Source: Alnus glutinosa
Lineage: Eukaryota; Streptophyta; Magnoliopsida; Fagales; Betulaceae
Assembly: GCF_958979055.1 (NCBI RefSeq)
Contig: NC_084887.1
Span: forward strand, 30,481,544-30,545,543
Length of the DNA stretch: 64,000 nt
Direction of reading: 5' to 3'
Shown here: piece by piece, positions 35,143-47,700 of the stretch
Position numbering within the stretch: the stretch's first letter is position 1
How the letters are laid out: each line of letters starts with the position of its first letter
Notes under the pieces: generated by a model
Databases searched by the model: none
What the model saw: the letters and a program-made list of their open reading frames with translations, nothing else
What the model was told of the DNA's origin: nothing
Program-made: the position numbers and the translations under genes

Positions 35143-35783
35143 TGGCTGATCATTTGAATGGTATCAAATTCATAAACTTAATTGTAAATCCCATAAAAGC
35201 AAGCTTCTCCTTTTCCCTTACTTCTTACCATCGTTTCCTTTTCTTTTGTCAAATCCAAATTATGCAAAAAAAACCTGCACTTGCGTGTGTTATTTACCCT
35301 CCACACTCGTCTACTTTGTCCCTGACAACAAGAATCTTGCTCTCTCCGCCTCTCGCTATCTCTTTAACTTTGTCATTCACAATTCACATCAAGAGCCTCT
35401 CTCTCTCTCTCTCACGCTCTCCCTCTCCTTGAAATAATTGCATAACACATAAACCAACGCCATATAATAAAGAGCAATCTGAAATCTGCTAGGGGGAACC
35501 ATAAACCTCTAATCCTTATATTTTCACCTTCTCCTGCTATAATGTAGCATTTCTCTAATCTAATTCCACGTTGTATATACGTAGCCCATACCAAACACCC
35601 ATCTCCCTCTCTCTGCCTCTTTTTTTTTTTTTTGGTTCTGTAGAGAAATTCTCTCCCACCCTGCAAGCAAAGCAGCTTTCACTTTTCTTTTTTGTTCTTT
35701 TGGGTTCTCTCTCTACTTTTCTGTCTTTCTCTCACCTTTTGGTTTCTGGGTTTCTGTGCTATCTCATTGAGATCTGCTTCAAA

Positions 35784-38736
35784 ATGGGTTTTCTCCAAGG
35801 CACTTGCACTAGCTCTAGGGAGCCACCCAATAGCCCAGATGGTCAATACTCTTCCTCTCGAGCTGCAAACCAATACTGTCACTATAATGACCTCAAAGTA
35901 AAGTCCGTTTTGAGAAAGATGATTTGGGAACTTGGGTTGGCCTGTGTTATCCCAGCTCGTCTCAGGCGAAGCTCTAGCAAGAAGCAGAGCCAAGCTGACC
36001 GACACAACAACATTGACAACAAGAATTTGGAACACAACAAGGCATGGTTGCTAGCAGAGTCTGGTGGGTGTGGCGCAGAGTTGACTAGTGCTGACCCACA
36101 ATCGGTTCACTCATCTTTCAGGTTCAGTTTTTGCTCTCAGGTTGAGCTCGAGTCTCTGAACATGAATCCTTCGACTGCTGCTACAGTTTTGATGGTGAAT
36201 TTGGATAGTGGAATGACCGAGTCTCGAGCAGCAGCGCTTAAGTGGCGCAGAATTGAGTCATTGGAGAGGAGCATATCCCCAGTGGCCAATACTCTGGTCA
36301 GATTCAGCTATGGTGAAATTCTTTCGGCTACTCGCAATTTCTCCATAGGTACTTTAATGGGTTTCTTTTGGGTGAATAAAATTTGGTTTCTTTCTATTAA
36401 ATTGTAACTGAATTTGTTGTGATGTTTAGGCAGAGTTTTGGGAAGAGGGGCTTTGAGCTGTGTTTTTAGGGGGAGAGTAGGGCTTCTGAGGACGGCCGTG
36501 GCGATTAAACGGTTGGACAAGGAAGACAAGGAGTCTGCAAAGGCATTCTGTAGAGAATTGATGATTGCTAGCTCTCTTCACAACCCAAATGTTGTTCCTC
36601 TTGTGGGTTTTTGTATTGATCCAGAGGAGGGCCTTTTCCTGGTGTACAAGTATGTCTCTGGTGGAAGCTTAGAGCGCCATTTGCATGGTATGTTCTTTTG
36701 GTCTTTCATTGGGAATTTGATTTGATGTGATCGTGTGATGAAGTTGAAGTTATTTCTGATATACACGTTTGCAGGGAAGAAGAAGTGTGTAAAAGGTGGT
36801 TCTTCACTTCCATGGTCTGTGAGGTATAAGGTTGCCATAGGGATTGCAGAGGCGGTAGCATATCTACATAATGGAACTGAGAGATGTGTTGTTCATAGAG
36901 ACATCAAGCCCTCTAACATTCTCCTTTCTTCAAAGAAGACACCGAAGGTAGAGGGGTATTTTCTGTTGAATTTCATTTTGGTTTGTTAGAATATTAATTT
37001 AAATGATTAAGTCTACATTTCTTAGTTTAAGTTTTTAGGATAAGTGATTTAATATGGTACCGAAGTAAAGTCCCGAATTCGAACCTTGTCACCGTCCTTC
37101 ACCTCTTATTTCAATTAAATATTTCACGTATTAGCTTTTGGAATAAACGGTGATCGAACATGGTTTCACACTCAACTTGGTCCGTAGTATATACAAGTCG
37201 TTCTGATGGATTATTACGTGTTTACAGTTATGCGATTTTGGATTAGCTACATGGACTTCCGCACCTTCAGTTCCTTTCCTTTGCAAAACTGTCAAAGGAA
37301 CATTTGGGTATGATCACAAAGGAACTTATTAAGTGATAAAGCATGAGAAAGGAAATCTTTTCTGTTGATTGTTACATAAAAGACTTGATTTTCTTCCATT
37401 AACTGAATTTCAAACGATATGCACAGTTATTTGGCTCCTGAGTATTTCCAGCACGGAAAAGTATCAGATAAAACCGATGTATATGCTTTTGGGGTGGTCT
37501 TACTGGAACTCATAACTGGCCGGAAGCCAATAGAAGCAAGAAGGCCACCAGGGGAAGAAAACTTGGTGCTATGGGTAGGTTAAAGTAGCTCTCCTTTTCA
37601 AGTTTCCTTAAATTCCTTTGACTTTGGGTTGTATTAGTTCCGCTTATTTGCTTCCCATGTTGGAAAAATGAAGTTTTCCTAAAGGCTAATTTTTTACAAT
37701 TGCCCAAATGACCAAACATAAATTCATTAAATCAGGTGAACCAAGAATTTTTGAGCGAGTGGGTCATATAATAAATGGGTGGACAGCATATATATGACCT
37801 TGGTGTATAGTTATTAAATTGTATATAAATATTCTCATGAGTGTAGAAGATTGTTTTTGCCTTTGTCGAAACTATACTAGTGTTTATTTTATATCTGTTA
37901 ACAATTATTCCACTTATATTAGTGTTTCCATCTGGAAGCCATATCGTGTATGAGAATAATGTGTTTTGTATGTTCCTCCTGAGTCCTAGGATGTTTATGC
38001 TGTGAATATTAGGATAGATAAACATATTACCATTGAAAGTTGACTCACATAATCTGAGAATCAAAATGATTTGGGGAGCAGGAAGCAAGATCTGATCACT
38101 GAGCTCTCTGCACTTAAAAATTTATGACTCTATCTAGATTGACTGACCGAATACTCGTAAATCTTTTGGATGAACATAGTGCTTGAAAATAATTTCCATG
38201 GAATTTAAACCAGTTTTTGAACACAAGATATGAATGAAAACTACTTGGTGAATTTAAGCAGTATATCTCTGTTGGGGTTTTCTGTTATTTGCTCTGTTCG
38301 GGGGTATTTTTCGTTTTTGTAGGATGGGCATTCAAATGATTAGTAATATGTCTGTAACGACGAACTCGACATTCTTTTCCAGGCAAAACCCCTCTTGCAG
38401 AAAGGGAAAGGAGCCATTGAAGAGCTGCTTGATCCACAGCTGAAATGCACCTTGAGAAATTCGAATCAAATAGCACGGATGATTGAAGCTGCAGCTCCCT
38501 GCATAACCAACGAAGAATCTCGGAGGCCAGGCATTGACGAGATTATCGCAATATTGAGAGGTGAAGAATCACCTGTTCTCTCTAAAAGGAAGAAGCCTGG
38601 TTTTCTTGGAAATGGATGCGTCATTGATTGTTACCCGCAATTACATCAAACAAATAGTGAGATGAGTAGTCACTTAGCTTTGGCAATGCTAGGAGTTTCT
38701 GAGTTTGATGATGATGATCACTTTTTCTGTCGATGA
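35784..38736 (+). CDS. Receptor-like cytoplasmic protein kinase, six exons
   Basis: Exons 35784-36348, 36430-36687, 36775-36947, 37228-37307, 37427-37574 and 38383-38736, all with GT-AG introns, join into 525 residues. No signal peptide or membrane span is seen. Residues 1-170 are a Ser-rich N-terminal region with a basic patch ([11 protein letters not shown]). The kinase domain runs from about 187 to 480. It has the P-loop GRGALSCV (193-200), the ATP-anchoring Lys in VAIK (215), the catalytic loop HRDIKPSN (315-322), DFG (335-337) and the APE motif (362-364), so it looks active and Ser/Thr-specific. The C-terminus ends in an acidic DDDDHFFCR. The layout fits a receptor-like cytoplasmic kinase, usually a relay below membrane receptors; the subclass is not assigned. 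The ATG at 35784 was preferred to the upstream in-frame one at 35571, whose extra residues are unlike the family. Intron 3 holds a TRIM relic. Confidence 0.9.
36984..37145 (+). mobile_element. TRIM relic in kinase intron 3
   Basis: LTR-like TGTTAGAATATTAA at 36984 runs to about 37054 and is followed by TGGTACCGAAG, a decayed primer-binding site. Then come internal words (CGAACCTTGTC, TTCAATTAAATATTTCAC) shared with the complete TRIM at 44752-45032. The second LTR is degraded. Confidence 0.65.
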
Positions 38737-39083
38737 GGCATTAATTAATACTTTGAACTTTCTGGAATTTTCTTCCCATTATTTTTAACGGTTGCTTTGC
38801 TTGAAGAGAGTGCTAGAAATTAGAATTTGGAAGAGTGTTGAATTTGTATGTAGGAAAGGAGTCTAACGAACGATTGGTGTGTACATATCTTCCATTTACC
38901 TGTCCCTGTTCTCAGAGGGAAAAAGTGTAATAGATCGTTTCAAGTTCCGATTTGCAATGAACCTCGTTTTACAGTAAAAGTAATCTTTGCATAATTCTTA
39001 CTACTTTGGAAAACCCACGCATGTTATAGCTTTAAACAATTGAACATGAAAATATGATTAATAATAATAATAAAAAAAAAACA
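38737..39083. other. Convergent spacer between kinase and polcalcin genes
   Basis: Probable 3' UTRs of both genes; an (ATA)n tract lies near 39056-39073. No other feature. Confidence 0.5.
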
Positions 39084-39341
39084 TTAGAATATCTTGGCAA
39101 CATCCTTCACTAAACCACGATTAGCACGAGCAAAATTCGTGAACTCTTGGAAAGAAATGAAGCCGTCGCCATCGGTATCAATCTCGGCCATCATATGCTT
39201 CACCTCGTCCGGAGTGACGGAGCCGAGTGTTTTCAAGGCATCCCCAAGCTCTGACGCAGAGATTTTACCGTCGCCATTAGCGTCAAAGCACTTGAAAATG
39301 CGCTCGTGTTCAGCCTGGTCCTGTGGATGATCGTCAGCCAT
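39084..39341 (-). CDS. Polcalcin (two-EF-hand pollen calcium-binding protein)
   Basis: Intronless gene for 85 residues, the exact usual length of polcalcins. EF-hand loop 1 is DANGDGKISASE (20-31) and loop 2 is DTDGDGFISFQE (55-66). All calcium-ligand positions (1, 3, 5, 12) are Asp, Asn or Glu as needed. The termini MADDHPQDQ and KDVAKIF match, from memory, those of birch and alder polcalcins (Bet v 4, Aln g 4), known cross-reactive pollen allergens. The protein is expected to sense calcium in pollen. Residue 18 is Cys (FKCFD) where I recall Arg in relatives. The first ATG is used, and a TATA-like site lies 45-51 bp upstream. It converges with the kinase gene. Confidence 0.95.
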   Translation of the reverse strand: MADDHPQDQAEHERIFKCFDANGDGKISASELGDALKTLGSVTPDEVKHMMAEIDTDGDGFISFQEFTNFARANRGLVKDVAKIF

Positions 39342-39385
39342 TACCGTTGTTGTGATAGTGATACTGAATTCCTTGTTGGGTTTTG

Positions 39386-39392
39386 GTTTATA
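39386..39392 (-). promoter_or_regulatory. TATA-box candidate for the polcalcin gene
   Basis: Minus-strand TATAAAC lies 45-51 bp before the ATG, predicting a leader of about 20 nt. Confidence 0.5.
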
Positions 39393-39396
39393 TTGG

Positions 39397-39769
39397 ATGA
39401 GAGACTGAGAGATGGTAGGGTAAAGAGATTGTTGTGTGTAGGGTAAGGCCGTCCTTCACTTTCGGGCTTTTACCATAAGCCTCGGATCACCTATCAAATG
39501 TAACTCCCAACTTTTTTTTTTTTTTTTTACTGAATTAACATAAAAGCAATAAATTAACTTCTCTTAAAAGTTAAAAGACAGGTTGAAACGTTCCACCTAG
39601 TCTACTACACGCATGAGAACTGGGATGAGATGTCATCATGTAAGAGAGTTGGAATTAAATCTCAATCTATCTTGCTTAAACAAAGCCCTTGCTCCGATAT
39701 TTAATAATGACTTGGCAAGAATTGCCAGTCTACATATTTTCTTTTGGTTAGGTTTTGTGTTGTTGAAAA
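39397..39769. other. Polcalcin upstream region, no gene seen
   Basis: Contains a poly(T) run at about 39512-39528. No other feature recognised. Confidence 0.4.
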
Positions 39770-40050
39770 ATTCAACGCCAATAAGATGGCGACACATGTC
39801 AATCTTAATAAAAAAAAAATATAAATATATTAAAAACTAAATAAATAAAACTTATTTTTTTAAAAAAAAATTAAAATAAAAAAAGCAAGGCCACCCCCAA
39901 AAACGGGCAGCCACCGCTTTGCTTCTTTCTTCTTCTTTTTTAATTTATTTATTTTTTTTAAAAAATAAGTTTTATTTATTTATTTTTTAATATATTTATA
40001 TTTTTTTTATTGAAATGGACACGTGTCACCATCTTATTGGCTGACGTGAC
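39770..40050. mobile_element. Foldback (hairpin) MITE with about 100-bp arms
   Basis: Left arm GCCAATAAGATGGCGACACA (near 39778) pairs with right-arm complement GCCAATAAGATGGTGACACG (near 40042). Both continue through AATATATTAAAAA and AAATAAATAAAACTTATTTT toward a GC-richer centre (GGCCACCCCC, near 39888). The TSD was not found and the ends are approximate. Confidence 0.65.
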
Positions 40051-41040
40051 GTTTAACAAAATCTGTCAAATTTTTTAACGGAATTGGACTCCAGAGATCA
40101 ATTTGTAAATTAAGCTAACCACAGGAATTTCTAAATTCATGTTGCTACCACAGGATTAATGGTGCAATTATCTCTTGTTGGAAAATTCAATGTCAAAACT
40201 TGTGTTGTAAGTCTAGGTTTAGGGTTTAAGTCAGTTCTTGAGATGGCCGATGGGGTTCAAAAACTTGGTTTAAAGTGAAAGACAAAATAACTAGTTTGCA
40301 AACTCGATCGAACAACATTCCAACAAGTATGTTTTATTAACATAATAGCTAAAAGCTATTTTTCATTGTTCTTGCATAAGTTCTTAAACATCTTTGAACC
40401 TTAAACATTTTAACTCTTCTCCTTGATTTTCATCAATCAAACCACATAAAAACTTTCAACTCCTAGAGTTTTGCAATGTACCAGACAAGGTTTGTTCATA
40501 AAGGTAATTCCTATAGAAGAAAAAAGGCCAAAAGTTTTGAAGTCACTGTAGTAAGAGGTGAACGAGTCGTTTGCTGGGATTACAAATTGAGTCTTGGAAG
40601 TTACAAAGATTTTGTAGATAAGATCAATTTGCAACAAAAATATTATACAGTAGATGCCTTTGGGTTATCTTGAAATGGTTTTACTTTTAAAGAGTTCTTC
40701 AAAAGGTTTACACTTCATTACTAAAATCTCCACGTAAATTCTCTTTTATGCTTGCTTCGATTTTGGTATTGATGTTTGTGGTGTTTGGCTTTAAGGTTAT
40801 TAACTTTGTTAATCTAATTAATAACAAGTTAGGGTAAATTAGAATTTCTAGTTCTGAGACTCCTTTTTTTTTTACTTCCAAACGTAAGTTCATCACTTTA
40901 TGATGGCAATGTTTTATTCCTTTAGGCCCCATTTTCCCTCTCCCATATTGAATAGAAAATAAAAAAAGAAAGATAAAAAAGTTTTATTCCTTTAGAAATT
41001 TATTGTTATATACCTATAAAATCCTTGGAATAGTATTTCT
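40051..41040. other. Intergenic, no gene seen
   Basis: A segment from about 40176 to 40325 begins TGTTGGAAAA and ends TTCCAACA, LTR-like but without a TSD. A 65-codon frame at 40476-40673 has no recognised domain. Confidence 0.4.
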
Positions 41041-41044
41041 TTCT

Positions 41045-41195
41045 AAAGAGTTATTGGCATACAACAGTTGCATAACTGTTGTGCACGACTCTAGAGACAT
41101 GGGATGGGTCTCATGTGGTGGAACCCACCACATAAGACCCACCTCATGTATCTAAGACCTTGCATAACTGTCGTAGAAGAATCATTTTCCTTTTC
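41045..41195. mobile_element. Possible MITE with inner inverted repeats
   Basis: CAACAGTTGCATAACTGTTG at 41063-41082 is near-palindromic. GGGTCTCATGTGGTGG near 41106 pairs with CCACCACATAAGACCC near 41127. The style resembles the CACAACA-rich MITEs nearby, but no TSD was found. Confidence 0.4.
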
Positions 41196-41779
41196 ATATT
41201 TCAGTTCTGTTTTTCGGGAAATGCTTGTTGAGGGATGGTAAACCGTTCCCCAACCGGCTGTTTTAATTAAAAAAAACATTTTTTTTTATCAAAAAGAGGG
41301 GGACAGGGGACAGTAAAACGTCCCCGGCCAATCAGGCCTCCTGTTTTCCACCCAAAACGACCTCATCTTACCTGGCTGAATCCCTGGAATTTCTCAGGAT
41401 AAACACAGCGAGTCTTTACCTCAAAAGTACAATCTAGGTCAATAAACAACTTGCAAAACTAAATTCATCAAGTTTAAGGCTTCAATGTAAACGGCAAGAT
41501 GAATGTGTGTTTCAGACATCACAAAAGTACAGACCACATTGCTGGTATTTCTCAGCGCGAATTTTCATAAAATGCTCTTATACAAGGGCTGATGAATCTG
41601 CTGGATTAAAATAATTTCAGATGCTAGGTCAAGATTAATGATACAAAAAGAAAACGAACTGGGATATGCTTAAATTATTTCTTCTAAAATTTGTTTATTC
41701 AGCACTATCATCATTATGTTTGAACAAATAGCCAGGAAACAAGAATGTACTTACACAAATACAGAATTGGAATGTAAAT

Positions 41780-44700
41780 CTATATTACAGACTGAAAAAT
41801 GGCATTCAGCACAGCATCTCTAGTTGGCAAAGCCGGAATTGCACCTCTCTCCGTCACAGTCAATGCACCACAAGCATTAGCAAACTTGAGAGCATCTCTC
41901 AGTAAATCCTCTTTCTACAATTTAAAACCAGATACATCACCAACTTATTAAGGTGGCAGAGAACCTAATTATGTAAATTACACAAGACTACAGGCCAATG
42001 TGACAAATTAAACAACTTATTTAGGCCTCATCTGAAATATTGGTGAGGATATTTGGACTTTTCCAAGCATGCTGAACAAAATTCAGAACAAGCTCTCCAA
42101 TATTTTAGAATCATCCAGAAACATATTAGAATCTGTCTTTAAATTCTATTGTGAGATATGAACTTCTAAATTCATTTTGCACTTGAATTTGTTTCATTTA
42201 CCGTTCATGTCATGTGAATTCATTCTTATGTCTTACAGGCCATGAACTTGTTGGTTACTGAGTTGTGTAAACTCACCCTTTCAATTACTACAATTTCAGA
42301 GTTTGCAAAGATAGGAGTAAGGAGGCTAGAGTGGAGCTGAGAGTTGCAAAACGAGCTGGGTTATTTTGTTAGAGACTGCGCAATGAGCAAGGAGACACCT
42401 TGTTTTTGTATCTTTTAAAGGTATAATATGATGTGAAACTGACAATGATTTATTACAAATTTAGCTTATCATCTTTGGGTCAGAATGTATTAAATATGGA
42501 CCATACTTTTGCTGAAGTACTTTATCATGTTAAAATGATGATGTAACTCTTTTGAAACTTATTTAGTTATGCTCTGATTTGATTGCATATACCTTTGGAA
42601 ACAAATTTATTTTAAAGATTGCTTATGAGATCATTGAAATAAAGGGACCTGTCACAACTTGAGACTCGACCTACTAGAATCTTGGGTTGTGACACCAACA
42701 ACCACCTTTTCCGCGCAGGCCTTGTCGTTCTTCAATTATGGTTGTGTGATGCATTATGATGACATGCCCAAATGGTAGGGGCAATAACTCATATGATAAC
42801 AAAGGCAATGGAAAGTGTTATTCAATAAATATAAATCAAACAGTTTGTAACCAAATTAGTTTTACCACAAAGATATAGAACATAATGAAGTATTGACTTT
42901 AAAGAAGCATTATTAGCTCTGTATCTGAAAAGCAGTACCTGAAGCAAGGAGAGATCAACAGCTAGTTGTGACAATATTCCAGCAACAAAAGCATCCCCAG
43001 CACCAGTGGTGTCCACAGCATCCACCTTCAAGCCCTTGACTCTCCCACTGAAATCCTGCAGAAATATAGAACACCATGAAATTGTAAGACTTCAGCCCAA
43101 CAATCCAGAGACCTTCAAACATGTAATTTGCATGTTAGAAGACTAATATATTGATTTATGGCACTTGTATTTTTTTTTTTCTCTGTGGAATGAATTAAAC
43201 TGGATCCTTTAACCGATTAGATCCAGACCCTTCTTCATCAGTATATGACTCCTAGTCTCCTCAAGTACTTTTGAGGATCAACGATGTGAACTCTTCTTGT
43301 TCCTTGCCTTTTCATATATTTCTTGCTGGAGAAGACCAGATAGAGCAAGGGAAAGTGCATTAATGCTGAATGACCAAATCATGGAAATTGATCTTCTATA
43401 TATATAATACGAAAGTTTTTCGTTTTACCTAAATGATATATATTTTCTTTTTCTTTTTACCCGATATGGAAGACTTTCGTGAATCGAATGCAGGATGGCC
43501 CTCTTCACATTTTATGTTGAATTTTGCTACTCCTTGAAATTAAAATATGGAATGATGTTGGCAGATGAGAACATATGCTGCATAACCGTCAGACAATATT
43601 CAAATCATCTCCATCAATGGAAGCTACCACATCTCTTTAATTCAGAGACTAAAAAGTTCAGACCTCATTTATCAGGGAAGCAAAACAATTCACACGTCAA
43701 AATTTCATTCCCATTTTCCTTCAAGATCCATACAAAACTGGTCTAGAATAATAAGGCATTATGCCATTATCTATTCATCACTGGAAAGAATTATCTTGCT
43801 CAGAAAAGGAATTTATTTTTATTTTTTCATTTTTCTGTATCCTCCAATATGATGATTTAATGAATTATTCTCTGGGAGATGTCTTAAGTAACTCTTTGAT
43901 TAATGCTTCAATGAACATTGACACTTCTAAGAGAGCTAAAGGTAAAAGAGAGAAAGAGAGAAATGTCCACGAGTTGGAAAAAAGAATACATAAAAAAAAG
44001 ATCATATTTGGGAAGTTTACCTTGGCATAATATCTGCAACCATCTGGGCCCTCAGTGACAAGGAGTAATTTAAGATTCGGATGAAATAATTTTCGAACAA
44101 CGTTGTCATCATATGGATCCTCCCCTTTAGTTAGAAAAGAAATCTCTTCTTCACTTATCTGGATTCATGGAAATAATCAAAGATTTTAATTTTTGCATTG
44201 CCTTGTACCTCCATCTTCTAGAAAAGGGACAACAAAAGTCAATGTGAACCCCTAAGTCTACATTTCTAAAAGGGTGAAAACCTTGATAATATCTGCAGTC
44301 TCCCACATGCTAAAAATTCCTTCTCTTGCACTTTCGGCAGAAGGCCACAATGGAAGCCTCAGGTTGGGATCATAAGATAGTACTGCACCAGCATCCTTTG
44401 CAGCTTTTGCTGCAGCAATGTGGGCTGATTTGCATGGTTTAGTGATAAGGCTAATAGAACCATAATGAAAGATTTTTGCCTGCCACAGGATAAGGGTACA
44501 AAAAAAGATGCATCAATAATACATATATATTGATAAATACATCAATAATATATATCAAAACTCAATTAGTCACATAAAATTCAATTTGCAAACACTGGGG
44601 AGAGAATGAGGATAACAAGGACATAAATATGAAATGAGTGTCAATTTTGAGCATAGAAAAGAGATCCCTGCTATGGTGATCTCAAATTGAAATAAACGTT

Positions 44701-47700
44701 GATCTTGGTGTCAGTTACCAAAAGGATGTATGAGATTTATACATGTTGGTGTGTTAGAAAATAAATTAAATGATTAAATTCATATCTTCCTATAAGTATA
44801 AGCTTTTGGGAAAAGTAGTGATTTAACATGGTATCAAAGCCAAAAGTCCTGATTTCAAACCTTGTCTCCATTGTTCACCTCCCATTTCAATTGAATATTT
44901 CACATGTTGAGCCTCACTAATTAAGATGGAGTTTGAGCCCACTCGTGAGGTTGAGTGTTAGAATATAAAATAAATGATTAAATTCATCGTTTCCTATCAG
45001 CTTAAGCTTTTAGAAAAAATGATAATTTAACATATGGAACTGACATTATAAATTTATAAAATTGGAGGTTCCTTGTCACATGTTCAATTACGGGTGGTTG
45101 AACTAAGCTAGTTTAAGTATAACCAATAGGATGCTTGAATCAAATAACTTACTATATTAAATACCTGTTCCATAACTGTTTCCTTTATAAGATATAAATT
45201 ATGATATTTCTCTCTATTATTAAACTTATGATTTTACCTAATATTAATTTTGATATGATAGCAACTCACACTCACCTTCCTAATTAAGTCGAAATCAAGT
45301 TCAGCCTCTTGAAGCAACATATCGGCACTAGGGTTACGGTAAAACATGAACTCACGCTCCCCATCGCTCCTTAGAGTAACAAATGCTAAAGCAGTTCGTG
45401 CACCAGGATCAAAACGCATCCCTTCATTGTTCACATTATTCTCCTTTAATATATCAGCAAGCATGTAGCCAAATTCATCTTCACCAACCTGTTCGCATTG
45501 AGTATAGAATTAAATATATGAGATAATATACATAATAAGTAGATTTCTTCTTTGAATATTCGTTCTTGAAAGTACATAAGAGACGGATCTTGACGTATCA
45601 TTCCAACGTATAATTATAGAATACCAAATTTGTGAATTATTGAAATATGGATTGAAGACACAACAATTGACTAGATTGAAGGTGATAACAAATCTCAACA
45701 TGGAATTACAGAGTACATGGGTATTGCTGGTCCAGTTTCCTATTATTTCACTTGACTGAGGAGAAAGACATTTCATGATCGCCAAATCAGGCAGTTCCCT
45801 AATGTTTTGTTAAATTTGATTTAACTCATTAACCTCATAGCCAGTTTCCAAAAATCTCGCTCTAATGAGGGGCAAGACGTTCAGAGGCTACATTATTGTG
45901 GTTTGTTAGAAACATTTGTTCTTTCCAGGCCAAACCTACCATACCAAAAAAAAAAAAAAAAACTTGTGCACTTGAAATTTGATCTCTGGATCTCCCACAA
46001 GTACAATACCACCGAGTCAATAGAATGCAGACTTAGACATTCAGAAACAGTCACATGCCAGACATTAATGATCAAGTAATTACTTTAGGTAGGATAAACG
46101 ACTCCAGCCTCAGACAGAGGACTTCCTTTAAACACCACATTCAGACACACACAAACACACAGACTGATAAAAGGGAAGGGGGTAGGGGTAAACCAACCTA
46201 AAGTGAAAGTGGCTTCGTTAAAACTTGAGCATTATATTGTTATTGCTGCTCTCTCATGCCTTACAAACCATGAAAACGAAGAAAATTTGGACATGTATTA
46301 TTAAGAACTATACCTTCCCTATAAAAGCTGATGAGCCACCAAGACGAGCTATGCCAACAGCAACGTTAGCAGGTGCACCTCCTGGAGCTTTTTTAAATGC
46401 AGGTGCTTCAGCCAATGAAATCCCACTAACAGTTGGGACAAAATCAATCAGCATTTCCCCAAAACAAACAACTAGGGGGGATTCCTTTGTTTCAGGCACT
46501 CCATCACCAGAAAATGCTTTTCCTAAAATACATGAAAGTTGATAACAAATTTTTTTAGCTGTATTTAAAGAAAAGTAAAAGTAACTAGGTCATTAAAACA
46601 GTCTGGTAATAACAATTGTGATTTTAATTTGGCAGGTAGCTTGGTTGTGGAAAGTCTTTGGTTGTCATATCAGATCCCTAAGGTGAAATCCTGCCTTCAC
46701 CAAGGATGGGCCAGGGCTAATTCCTTCTATGTATATTATAGCCCTATGTGGCCTTTCCAGTGGAGTAAGAAAAGAGACTTCTGATTAGAATCATACCTAA
46801 AGTTCACTCATTGAGTATATATACTTCAAATTAATAGCATATGGGCAGCCTGTCCTAATTGCAGCTCCCCAAATAAAAGATGCAAATTTAAACATTGAAA
46901 TGGGTGGTATACACAACTCACAACTTATAATGAAAATTGTTTATCAGAAGTGAAATTAATTTACTCCTATCAAAATATTGCATCAGAGTTGGATATTAAA
47001 TTTCTGATGTTATCCTAAAAGCTCTCATAACTATTGCGTGAATTAATACTAATATATAAGGGCATGTTTGTCATTTTGAATCACTTATACAAACTACCTA
47101 AGGCCTAAGGAAAGGGCAAGTCTCCTTTTCTCTCTTCTTGTGTTTCCTACAGGAATTCCTTAACTTGGTATTACATCACAACTAAATAATAAGCAGGTGC
47201 AGAGAAAAGAGGCAAGAACAGTTGAAGAGACAGCATCTACCATAAGGTTGCTAACACCAGCAGTATGGCATCAGTACGGATGAAACCTTATGAGGACCCT
47301 AACATTCTATTTGTCCAACTCATTGAACTTTTCTAAAATATTTTTCAGCATTTCTTTTGGTAACTTCACATGTTTTTATATTGGAAAGGAAAGGAAAAAA
47401 ATAAATAAAAAGATAGCCAGACCACCCCTCCGTTTTACCCTTTAGGGGACTGGTTGGGGTGGGCGCCAATCACCCCCTTAGCCACCAGGATGGTCGCGAC
47501 CAACCCCCATGAGCCATCAAGAATGGTTTGACTACCCCATAATCAGCTCAAAAGCCCTTACGGTGGCGCGGCTGACATGGAAGAGAGGGTTAGGGCTGTG
47601 TAGTATATACCACGTGGACTATAACATCAGTTTGTGAGGAGATGTAGTAAAATCTGTAGTACCCTAGCATTTTCCTATCTATTGAGTTGGGTAACGGCCA

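Noticed and set aside
35061-35432. Plus-strand frame of Leu-Ser repeats
   Set aside because: It is merely translation of the (CT)n microsatellite and the kinase leader.
35571-35783. Upstream in-frame start extending the kinase by 71 residues
   Set aside because: The extension is low-complexity Ser/Phe/Leu from the CT-rich leader and unlike the family; the ATG at 35784 begins the plausible N-terminus.
40476-40673. 65-codon plus-strand frame with mixed composition
   Set aside because: No domain recognised and no promoter or intron evidence; probably chance.
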